DNA from: Prorocentrum cordatum
Lineage: Eukaryota > Sar > Dinophyceae > Prorocentrales > Prorocentraceae
DNA length: 64,000 nt
Assembly: GCA_963575745.1 (NCBI GenBank)
Contig: CAUYUJ010014175.1
Span: 97,753-161,752 of the forward strand
Direction: 5' to 3'
Shown piece after piece: positions 50,783 through 61,659 of this stretch (position 1 is its first letter; the number at the start of each line of letters is the position of its first letter). Made by a program: the position numbers and the translations under genes. Under the pieces are notes generated by a model, which made no database searches, had not been told where the DNA came from, and worked only from the letters and a program-made list of their open reading frames with translations.

Positions 50783-53145
50783 CTACGCCCTGGCCGCAGC
50801 CTTGGTCATTGGGCTTGACGTCCCCCTCCGACAGCTTGGCCCTCTTCGCAGACTGCAACGGCGCATTGTGCCCCCTGGCCTTGTAAACGAATAGCTCGTC
50901 GAACTGCTGCAAGGTGTGGATATTCTTGTAAGCCTTGACACTAATATGGGCCGTGCTCTGCTGAGCGAGGGCAACGCCGGCAAGGCCCTCTTCGTCTGCC
51001 CCCCGAACCTTCCAATAAGGAGCGTAGAACACGTCTGGGGCATCAGCCCTCTTCTGGTCCGCCGCCCTCGTTGGCGGCGATGCATGTAGCGCGGTGGGCC
51101 CGCGCTTGACCTGGGCGGCGCCCTGCGACGGCTCTGCCCGCATTTCGCTCAGCTCAGAGAACGGCGCAAGGACGAGCTTGCCCCTTTCAATCTTCTGGGC
51201 CGCGACGACGACACTGGGGGCCAAGGCCGCGTTGCAACGGTGCGCCATCATTCGCAATCGACTCGAACTCTTTGAGCGCTCTGAACACGGTGCAACGCAA
51301 CTCGCTTGCCATCACCAGATGATGCGCCGACGCGCGCGCCCCCTCAGACACGGGCGCCGCAAAGGGCGCGCTGCCCTCGTGAGACGCCTGCCCCTTCGAG
51401 AAGGACGCGGCAGATGCCACCGCGCCGAAAGTTGGCTCATGCTGCGGCAATATCTCGCGCAGCCCCGCCGGCGCGCTCGCGGCGCGCTCAATTGCGACCC
51501 CGCCCTGGTGGAAACTTTTGCTCTCTAGAATGCGCGCAGGGTCGCGCAACTCCTGCTCAGACATCGCGACGGCCCTGCAGCCGCCTGCTGCAGAATGGCC
51601 ATCCCTGGCGCCAGATGCAGTCGCAGGCCCCCGCCCCCCGTCTGGGCCCGCGACAGCGCCGCCGCCAGACATGCCGGCTACCTCCGATGAGAAGTCTGCG
51701 ATAGTCGGCGCCTGGCTCTCGCGCGCTACGCCCTCTGGCCCGAGCTTGCATTCCCCCGCCGGGCGCAACGCTGGGCGAAGGAAGAACTCCCCCACCAGCG
51801 CGCCATGCTGCTCTAAATCAATGCGGCCGCTTGCGCGCAGGGGGCCTGCGAGGCGATGGCATTTGGAAAGGCCCCCGTCGGCGGCAATTTCCTTCTCCCT
51901 GGCAGCTTTGTTTCTCGACCTCTCAACGTCGCTGGGGACCGATAGCTTCGCCGCGCCGTCAGACTGCTTAGCGGGGGCCAGGTTGGCAGCGACGCTCGCG
52001 ACGCGCAGGCAGACGCGCGGCTTGAGATCACTGAAATGGGCGTCGACAACTGACGCGACGAAATCCCGTCCGAGCTTCTTGTCGGCACCATGCATCTTGC
52101 CAAAACGGCCCATGGACTTAACCGGCGGGGCGCCGGGTCACCCGCCGCAATGCGTTGCGAGCTTGCCGGTCTCATCGGCGCATTCCTCTCAGGGGAAACG
52201 CGGCTTGCAAATTATGCAAAGCGCAGGCGCGCGCGGCCAACGGCAGATGCGTGTCGGACAGAGGAAAAAAACACCGCGGGTCATAGCGCTGCTGCTTTTT
52301 CCGCGCGACGCGGCCGCGCCTGCACGCGCCGCGCGCATTAGCAGGGGATGCATTTCTGCCGCCGGCCCGGCGTGGAGGCCGGTTGATCTTCGCTGCGTCA
52401 ACGCAGGCATCAAAAGAAGATCCTGCAGGAATCAGGCCTGCAAATGCTGCAATGCTCGCGCAAACTTCGAGCTCCGACATCAAATTGGCAACGTCGCTGC
52501 TCGAATAGAGGGCGCGCTGCGCCAGATCTGGAAGGTGCGGCCACGTTGCTTCTGCCTGCCGCGGCAAGGCGGTCCAACGCCAGCCCTTCGAGATAGCGGT
52601 GCGGAACCGCTAGTCCTGGGGCAACGTCTCTGCGTTCATCTTCCCGCCCATCGCCGGGTCGGCGAGGGGCGGCCCAGGCTCGCTGCCTTGAACATCTGCG
52701 CGGCGTGGCCCGCCCCCATCGAGCAGAACCTCCCCGCGCCCGTCATCGGCGCCAACGTGCCCTTACCGAGCGAAGTCAGCTCCTGATTGAATGCAACCTG
52801 GGGCGACTTCATCGGATCCGCGGGCGCGAGCTCGAAGGCAGCCGCCTTCTCGAGCTCAGCAGGGCCAGCGCCGATCTGATTGAGCATTGCGCCAACCCCG
52901 CGGGCGTTGCATGGGTTCACACCAACGCCAGAACGGCTCGAGGGGTGGACGATGCAATCATCCGCCAGGGCGACAATGCGCGCGGCGACCCTATCATTCA
53001 AAAGGCGGTCGACGCAATCCTTCCATGCTGTGATCGGAGCAAGCTTGCCGTCACGATGCGCATCGATGCGCCCGTTGATGAAATCCACCAGCTCTTGCGG
53101 GTAGAAGTTCTGCATGGCGCGCGCAGAACATGCAGGAACTGCCAA
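50783..53145 (-). pseudogene. Decayed or frameshifted copy of a multicopy dinoflagellate protein
   Basis: Four segments on one strand. 53145-52640 reads NFYPQELVDFINGRIDAHRD, NARGVGAMLNQIGAGPAELE, KAAAFELAPADP and LAPMTGAGRFCSMGAGHAAQ. About 52645-52360 reads KMNAETLPQD, a TAG at 52610-52612, then RFRTAISKGWRWTALPRQAE and TWPHLPDLAQRALYSSSDVA. 52113-51235 reads GRDFVASVVDAHFSDLKPRV. 51250-50790 reads VFYAPYWKVRGADEEGLAGV and THISVKAYKNIHTL-like sequence to the G run. The N-terminal order (GA-x-L-x-x-IGA, A-x-AFEL, GxLAPxTGxxRF, SxGAxH, then WPxLPDLAQRALNS) matches a family I recall as abundant in dinoflagellate genomes, function unknown. At least three frame changes and one nonsense codon are present. 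Confidence 0.62.
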
Positions 53146-53199
53146 CGACAGAAGCAGCTCGTGCCTGACACGCCTACATCAAGACACCAACGTTTTGTT

Positions 53200-53830
53200 T
53201 GACATATGATGCTGGACGTGTAACCACCGTGGAACGCTTTGCACATAATGTTATATATACTTACATATCTATATAGATATATGCATCGAAATTGGATTGT
53301 GACTGATTCTGGGGATTGCAATTTCTGCATGCGTTGGCGAAGTTGCAATTTCTGCATACGTTGGCCAAATTCGATCGCGGCGTCGCCCGTCAGGCCTTCA
53401 ATTGCCACCTGGCACGCAATCGAGCGACGGATGCGTCTTTACGCAATTGAAACATGCACTTCGGAAGAGCCAACGTGAACAACGTGAGGAAATCAGAACC
53501 ATGCAGTGCGGACGGCATCCGCATGCAAAAGTACCACGTGGCCTTCTGAGTTCGTCATGCAAAGAATCCGACTTCAAACATCAACGTAGATCGCTGCGTG
53601 CAATTGCAACTCGGGCTGCGTCAAGACAGGTGGGTGGCAACTGATGCTAACGTCAACCCAATGCCGAGGATAATAAAGTACCCCCCCCCTAAGTCGTTAG
53701 AGTTTTTTTTTTTCACCGTCGGCCTAGAAGGGTTTCAAATATAGGCGGAGGGCGCGGAGGCCGAACTTCATTATCACTGGGAAAGTTCGCCATCGAGGTT
53801 ACTTCCCTCTTATGAAGATATAACAACATC
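53200..53830. other. No recognisable gene; small AT run
   Basis: A TATATA-rich patch at 53250-53283, a short repeat GATTGCAATTTCTGCATGCG / GTTGCAATTTCTGCATACG at 53315-53362, and a T run at 53704. Confidence 0.55.
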
Positions 53831-53849
53831 AAGCGAAGCGAACACGTTT

Positions 53850-54620
53850 TTTTCAGGATGTCTCAAGCGAAACCAATAATTTTGGGAGGCAACCTTCCTC
53901 ATCCTCTTCTTCTCTTCCTTCTGTCTCTCTCTCTCTCTCGCTCCCTCTTTCTTTCTCCTCCTCCCCCTGGCGCATTGAACTTGTTTATCGCTGGGTTGAT
54001 TATCCTGGGAAAACTAAGCACATGAGTTACCCGACACGAGCAGATGAACATTTATATTTTTTATTAAGCGCTTACAATTTAAATCTAATAAGTTTTGAAC
54101 TTTGGATTGTTGCTTCTGCCTCTTCCTCTGCTTCTCCTGCTCTTCATCCTTCTCATCCTTCTCCTGAATATTTTCTTCTTTCTTTATATTGGATTTTCTA
54201 TGTCTTTTTCTTCTTGTCTCCCTGCCCCCCTGAACTTGTTTATCGCTGGGGTTGGTTATCCCGGGAAAAATAAGCACATGCACGATCATATGAAAATCTT
54301 AAGTTTTATTAAGCGTTTACAGATTATATCTGATATATTTTGAACTTTGATTGTTGCTTCCTCCTTTCTCTTCTCTTCTTGCTCTTTCTCCTCCTTCTCA
54401 TTCCTTCCTCCTCTTCCTCCTCTACCTCCTCTTTCGAGGATGCCTCAAGCGAAACAAGCAATGATTTCAAGGATGTCTCAAGCGAAATAAGCAATAATTT
54501 GAAGATGACTCAAGCGAAACAGACAAATATTCCGAGGATGTCTCAAGCGAAACAAGCAATTCGTTGAGGATGTCTCAACCGAGACAAATCATTGTTGAGG
54601 ATGCCTCATAAAGGACCAAA
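53850..54620. repeat. 255-bp tandem duplication and GGATGTCTCAAGCGAAAC repeat
   Basis: GAACTTGTTTATCGCTGGG begins at 53977 and 54232. The two copies share AAGCACATG, TATTAAGCG[CT]TTACA and TTTGAACTTTG[GA]*ATTGTTGCTTC. From 54436 about six units of 35-40 bp carry GAGGATG[TC]CTCAAGCGAAA and AAGCAAT; one more lies at 53855. The motif GGATGTCTC[AG]AGCG also ends each copy of the 3730-4231 repeat. Confidence 0.75.
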
Positions 54621-54989
54621 GACCAAGGATCCTCAAGATATCTGTGGTTTTTCCCTCTTGGTATCTCTTTATGATGGCTCTGGCGGGTAACTTTTACTAT
54701 CTTCCCGAAAACCCCGAACTTCATGATCCCTGTGTGTTTATTATCCGCAGCATGGGATTATGCGACGTGCTAAGGTAGTGATGTTAGAAAATCACAGCTT
54801 ACGGACGCTTAAACGACTTGCAACTATGTTGCACATGCTTTACAATTGCCTTACACCTGACTTACAAGCACCTTGCAACCCAACGCAAACCCCAAGTTCA
54901 CTACAGCAGTTCCAGGCATCAGCCCCCCAGGCGCCGCCGCCGGCCAGCGCTGGGCACGAGCGCCCGGCAATCAGCCAGCTGCCGCCACT

Positions 54990-55534
54990 GGCGGGGAAGA
55001 ATTGCCTTCCTCCTCGTCCTCCTCCTCCTCCTCCTCCTCCTCCTCCTCCGTCTCCTCCTCCTCCTGCTCCTCCTCGACCTCCAGATCCTCCTCTTCCGGC
55101 TCCTCCTCCTCCGGCTCCTCCTCCTCCGGTCCCTCCTCCTCCTCCTCCTCCTCCTCCTCCTCTGGCTCCTCCTCCTCCTCTGGTTCCTCCTCCGGGTCCT
55201 CCTCCTCCTCCTCCTCCGGTTCCTCCTCCTCCTCCGGTTCCTCCTCCTCTTCCGGCTCCTCCTCCTCCTCCGGCTCCTCATCCTCCTCCTCCTGGTCCTC
55301 CTCCTCCCCCTGCTCCCCATCGTCCTCCTCCGCCTCCTTCCTTCCTCCCCATCCCGCTCCTCAACCCAGTCGTCCTCCTCGTCCCCATCCTCCTCCTCCT
55401 CCTCCTCCTCCTCCCTCCTCCTCCTCTCTCCTCCTCCTCCCTCTTCCTCCTCCTCCTCCTCCCTCCTCCTCCTCTTCGTCCTCCTCCTCCTCCTCCTCCT
55501 CCTCCTCCTCTTCCTCCTCTTGCTAAAATCCGGG

Positions 55535-55592
<58 letters not shown>

Positions 55593-56005
55593 CTCCTCCT
55601 CATGTTCCTCCTGTTCCCTGTTCCTGTTTCCTCCTCCTCTCCTCCTCCTCCTCCTCCTCTCCTCCTCCCCCTCCTCCGTTCCCGCCTCCTCCCCCTCCTC
55701 CTTTCCCTCCTCCTCCTCTTGTCTTCCTTCCTCTTGCCGCCGAAGGGCGCCTTGGCATCGGGCTCGCCCATCTCCCGCGCCAGCAGCGGAGCCAGCCTCG
55801 CCTCAGGGGCGGCCAGGGCCAGGCCCCCTCCTCCTCCTCCTCCTCCTCCTCCTCCTCCTCCTCCTCCTCCTCGTCCTCGTCCTCGTCCTCGTCGTCGTCC
55901 TCCTCCTCCCCCTCCGGCTCCTTTTCCTCGTCCACCTCTTCCTCCTCCTCCTCATGCTCAGATTCCTCTTCTTCCTCCTCCTCCTCCTCCACCCCCACTG
56001 CTGCT
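54990..56005. repeat. 1-kb TCC/CTC tract
   Basis: TCC, CTC, TCG and CGT triplets with CCGG and CTGG interruptions. It opens frames of up to 747 codons of poly-Pro, poly-Leu or poly-Ser on the plus strand and poly-Arg or poly-Glu on the minus. Short non-repeat islands lie at 55310-55375 and 55740-55830. No gene is supported. Confidence 0.9.
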
Positions 56006-56025
56006 ACTACTACCGGAATTTTCGG

Positions 56026-56054
56026 CATACATATATATATATATATATATATAA
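56026..56054. repeat. (TA)n microsatellite
   Basis: ATATATAT following the TCC tract. Confidence 0.9.
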
Positions 56055-56059
56055 AGAAA

Positions 56060-56790
56060 AACGCCCAAGTACAACGCCGAGAAGATGGCGCAATAGAGCC
56101 CCCTGCGCACGCAATTTCAATGTTCATCTAAGGGAGCAGGCCGCGATTTGCAAATGTGGGCGTCTTTTGGTCGAAACGACTCGCATTCCCCCGCGTCGAC
56201 CGTCCCGAGCTTTGCAATTGGGGCCAGCACGCATTCGAGATGGGCGTTTTTTTCGAAAACCACGGCGTCCCTCTACGAGGTACATTTTGTGCGGTTTCGG
56301 TGGCGCCGCGCATGTGGCGCGGCCAAGATTTCAAGATCGCGGCCCCGCCACCGCGCGGAAACCATATCGAAACCTTCCGTTCGGACTGCTGATAAGTCCG
56401 GGAAGGTGGCCGTCGACGCGGTCTTGGTTCCTGGCGCGGATTGGTCTGGCCCCGGCCGCGGGGCCAGCGGGTGGGCGAGCACTCGAACGCCTGCCCCGCA
56501 GGGGGGGGGAGGAGAGGAGAAGCGACGCGGCCCTGGCGGCCAGCGTTGCGGCGAGAGCACCACTCCGATCAGGCCACGTTGCCGATCAGCGCGCGCGCCT
56601 CCACTGGTGTCTCCCCCGCAGAGTGCAGCGCGGTGGCGCGGCCCATCTCGGAGTTGGACGCGCGCCGGGCCATTCCGCGCGAGGGCGGAAGCGTCGCGCG
56701 ACGGCAGGGCCCAGAAAATCTCGGGGCCGAGAATCGGGCTTGAGACGAGCGGCCGCGGATGACGGATTACAGTCATCATTATCGCCTCAG
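56060..56790. other. No recognisable gene
   Basis: Both strands are open over long stretches because of GC-rich composition. I see no motif and name no product. Confidence 0.4.
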
Positions 56791-56794
56791 TGGC

Positions 56795-57225
56795 GCAATC
56801 TACGTGGTGCAACCCACTTCGACTGTCTTGAAGCTGTCCTCTCCACTGCTCGTGCAAACATCCCACCCTCCCACCCGCAACTTGGTCGCAAGACCTCTTC
56901 AGACAAGACCGTGACGGTAGGTACTGCGTGGCACTTGGCCACGACACCGATGCCGACGATGACAACGACGACGAAGACGACGACGACGACGGCGACGAAA
57001 TAGGAGGGACGACGACGAGACGCCGACGACGGACGACGACGACGAGGGAGGAGGATAACGACGAGGGAGGAGTGAAGACCACGACGACGACGACGACGAC
57101 GACGGCGACGAAATAGGAGGGACAACGACGAGACGCCGACGAAGACAACGAGGGAGGAAGGACGACCACGGCGACAACGACGACGGAAACGACGACGACG
57201 CCAAAGACGACGAGGAAAGACAGAA

Positions 57226-57257
<32 letters not shown>

Positions 57258-60200
57258 GGGAGGAGGGAGGACGACGACGACGACGACGCAAGAGCGCGCG
57301 CGCACAATTTTGTTGAAAACCCGTGTTGCGAAACCTTGTGTTTTTGTATGTTTTTTGGACGCACGATTTCGAAATTCTTCCGAAACCGAAGGTTTTTGAA
57401 GGATTTCGGCATACGCCCGCGACGACGCGCGCGTCAGCACTTCGTCCCATTTTTTGCAGAGGATTCTCGCGACGGCACACGCGCAAAGCGTTCGACAGAT
57501 TTGACATGCGCGCGCGCGAAGCCCGTTTGGTAGCATTTTGTGAAAATCTTGGAAAACCTATGGTTTTCTTAAGATTTCGCAAGAGCTCGCGCGTAAGTTT
57601 TTTTTTTTGTTTTGAATCAGTGTTGCGAAACCATGTGTTTTTATATGTTTTTTGGAAATTCAATTTTGAAATCTCTCCGGAACCGAAGGTTTTTGAAGGA
57701 TTTCGGCATGCGCGCGCCACGACGCGCGCGTGTGCACTTCGTCCCGTTTTTTGCAAGGGATTCGTGAAAAAGTGTATGTTAGAACAAAACATGTCACCGC
57801 ATAGTGTTTTTGACAGGGAACCGCAGGGGGGGGGATACCGGCTTGGCTGGGATGGTATGAATTCATATTTAGGATGGACATGTGGTCAGAATCATATGTA
57901 ATTTACAGCACGCGCGGGGGGGCCGATAAGTCCGGGGGGGGGGGGTAGAATCTATTAGTCTTTTAGAAAGGAGAATCCACTCTGCGGAACTTGAAGTCGT
58001 CATCTCCACTGTTCGCGCAAACATCCCACCCACCCACCCGCAACTTGGTTTGCAAAACCTGTTAAGACCGACTACGACGACACCGACGACAACGACTAGG
58101 ACGACACCGACGACGTCTCCGACGACTTCGACGACGACAACGACGCCGACGCCGACGACGACGAAGACGACGACGACGACGCCAACGAAGGCGACGACGA
58201 GGAAGGAGGAAGGACGACGACGGCGACAACGACGACAACGACGAAGGAGGAGGGAGGACGGTGACGACGCGAACGACGACGAAGGAGGAAGGACGGCGAC
58301 GCCGACGACGACAACGACGAGGGAGGAGGGAAGACGACGACGACAACGACGACGACGACGGCGACGACATAGGAGGGACGACGATGAGACGCCGACGACG
58401 GACGACGACGACGACGTGGGAGGAGGAGGAAGGACGACCACGGCGACAACGACGATGGAAACGACCACGACGCCAAAGAGGACGACGACGACAAACAGGA
58501 GAAAAGACAGAGGACGACGTAGGCGACGACGACGACGACGCGGGAGGAGGGAGGACGGCGACGACGACGACGACGACGCAAGAACGCGCGCGCACGCTTT
58601 TGTTGAAACTCCGTGTTGCGAAACCTTGGGTTCTTGTAAGTTTCTTGGACGCACGATTTTGAAATCCTTCCGAAACGGATGGCTTTTGAAGGTTTTCGGC
58701 ATACGTCCGCGACGACGCGCGCGTCTGCACTACGTCCCATTTGTTGCAGAGGATTCTCGCGACGGCACACGCGCAAGGGCGTTCGACAGATTTCGACATG
58801 CGCGCGCGCGAAGCCCGTTTGGTAGCATTTAGTGAAAATCTTGTTTTTATAAAAAAGCCATTGTTTTCTTCAGATTTCGCAAGAGTTCGCGCGGAAGTTT
58901 TTTTAGCACATCAGTGTTGCGAAATCATGTGCTTTTGCATGTTTTTCGGAAGCTCGATTGCGAAATCCTTCCGGCACCGAAGGTTTTTGAAGGATTTCGG
59001 CATGCGCGCGCGACGACGCGCGCGTGCGCACTTCGTCCCATTTATTGCAAGGGATTCGCGAAAAAGTGTTATGTAAGAGAGAAATATGTCCCCGCATAGT
59101 GTTATTTGACAGGGAACCGCAGGGGGGGGGATACCGGCTTGGCTGGGATGGTATGGATTCATATTTAGGATGGACATGTGGTCAGAATCATATGTAATTT
59201 ACAGCACGCGCGGGGGGGCCGATAAGTCCGGGGGGGGGTCGAATCTATTAGTTTTTTAGAAAGGAAAATCCACTCTGCGGAACTTGAAGTCGTCATCTCC
59301 ATTGCTCGCGCAAACATCCCACCCTCCCACCCGCAACTTGTTTGGCAAAGTTCATGATGCGGGGGGCGGCGGCGCCACCGATGAGGACATCGATGATAAC
59401 ATCCTCACTGCCGATGCTTGCCGCCGTGGCTCGATGATGAAGGTGGGCATATCGACGATACTCGGACATGCGCGATGACAAGATGGCGTCGGCAACGCCT
59501 GCGGCAACGACGAAGATGGCGCCAGCGACGACGATGTTCAAGAGAGCGACGGCACTAGCGAGAACGGTGCCAATGATGGCAAACACGCTGAAGATGCTGA
59601 TGTCCATCTGTCGATGAGGCAGGTGATCGCGGGGATGCTGACAAGTTTGACAAGGAAACCCGCGCGCGCGAAAGTTCAACAAATCCGTCAGGCTGATCAT
59701 GCGCGCGCGGCGATGCGTGCATGTGGCCCGTACTTTTTGTAAGGGATTCGCGCCCTCGGCGCATGATAGGAGCATCGCTGGTGCACCGCGCGGTGACATG
59801 AAATCGTTGGATTTGGCAAAATCCCACCAGCCTTCTGGGCGTCGGTGGTTTAAGGAGTTTCTTTTTCCACCCCTCCTCTTACTCCTTCGGGGAAGGGTTC
59901 ACTCCTCTCCCTACCCCCTCCCTTGGACCTGGATGGGGGGGGGTCGCGAGGTGACAATGCGTCCAAGACGGCCTCGGCGAGGAAACCAAGATCACTGGCT
60001 GTACTAAGGTGTTGGCCCCATTTTGGCCTCCTGGGGGGGGCTGTGATTAGTACCCCCCCTTCCTGTGATCGATCTCACCCAAGATGGCCCAAAGAAGCGC
60101 CCATGAGGCCCCAAGAGCCCCAAGAGGCCCCCAAGAGGCCCCCAGGAGGCCCCCAAGGGACCCCCAAAAGGCCCCAAGAGACCCCCCAAAGGCACCCAAG

Positions 60201-61624
60201 ATGCTCCAACAGGCCTCGGCGAGAATGCCAAATAATTGATTCTCAAAGCGTTTTAGCCACATGTTGGCCTCTTTGGGGGGGGGGGGGGGGGCACTGACTA
60301 AGATGACTCCAGGAGCGCCTGGGAGAGCCCAAAATGACCTCCATGATGGCTCAAGATATCCCAAGATGTCTCATAATGGTTTCCTCCGTGTGCTGCTCAC
60401 TTCCCTGATCGAGGCATTTCCTCTGGGCATCGTTTCTGGATGGGCTGGTGGGGATTCGCGATGCGTCAACAACTCATACGAATCCTATACTTGCTGTCTA
60501 ATTTTAACATGAGCGCGCGGACAGGACATGTGCAATTCCTGTGTTGCAGAACCATTGGGTTCAGCAGTTTTTTTTGGGGCCGACGTGAATGCACACACAC
60601 ACACTGTGTTTGGTACGATTTTGGCATGGACGCAAACGTGATGACTTTGTGGAATATGTTGCAACGGATTCTGAAATTTGCCTCCCTTATATGGAGAATT
60701 GTGCGCGCATGCTGTGGTTTCGAGAGGGATGGCGGGGGGGGCGATGCCGGCCTGGCTGGGATAGTGCGACTTCGTATTTCGGGTGGGCGAATGTGCAACA
60801 TAAATATGAAATTGCAATACCCCAGGTGGGACCGTTAACTCCGGGTGGGGTAGTCTATTCTTGTAGAAAAGGAGAATCTGCGTGGTGCAATTGATCTTGA
60901 CCGTCTTGAAGCTGTCCTCTCCACTGCTCGTGCAAACATCCCACCCTCCCACCCGCAACTTGGTCGCAAGACCTCTTCAGACAAGACCGTGACGGTAGGT
61001 ACCACATGGCACTTGGCCACGACACCGATGCCGACGACGACAGCGACATCGACGACGACGGCGCCGCCGACAGCGACTGCGACGACACCGACAACGTCTC
61101 CAATGTTTTCGACGGCGACAACAACGACGACGACACCGACGACGACGACAACGACGCCGACGACGACGACGAAGACGACGACGACGTCGCAAACGGAGAC
61201 GACCACGAGGGAGGAGAAAAAACAACGACGGCGACAACGACGACAACGACGATGGAGGAGGGAAGACGGCGACGACGCCAACGACGAAGAAGGAGGAAGG
61301 ACGGCGACGCCGACGACGACAACGACGAGGGAGGAGGGAAGACGACGACGATGACAACGACGACGAAGACGACGACGACGGCGACGAAATGAAAGGACGA
61401 CGACGAGACGCCGACGACGGACGACGACGACGAGGGAGGAGGATAACGACGAGGGAGGAGTGAAGACCACGACGACGACGACGACGACGACGGCGACGAA
61501 ATAGGAGGGACAACGACGAGACGCCGACGAAGACAACGAGGGAGGAAGGACGACCACGGCGACAACGACGACGGAAACGACGACGACGCCAAGACGACGA
61601 CAACGACGACGAGGAAAGACAGAA

Positions 61625-61659
<35 letters not shown>

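Noticed and set aside
54760-57003. 747-codon Pro/Leu/Ser-rich ORF
   Set aside because: It is the 1-kb TCC tract read in one frame; the other frames are open as well.
60016-60030. CCATTTTGGC as a spliced-leader match
   Set aside because: Only ten bases agree and the CCGTAGCC half is missing.
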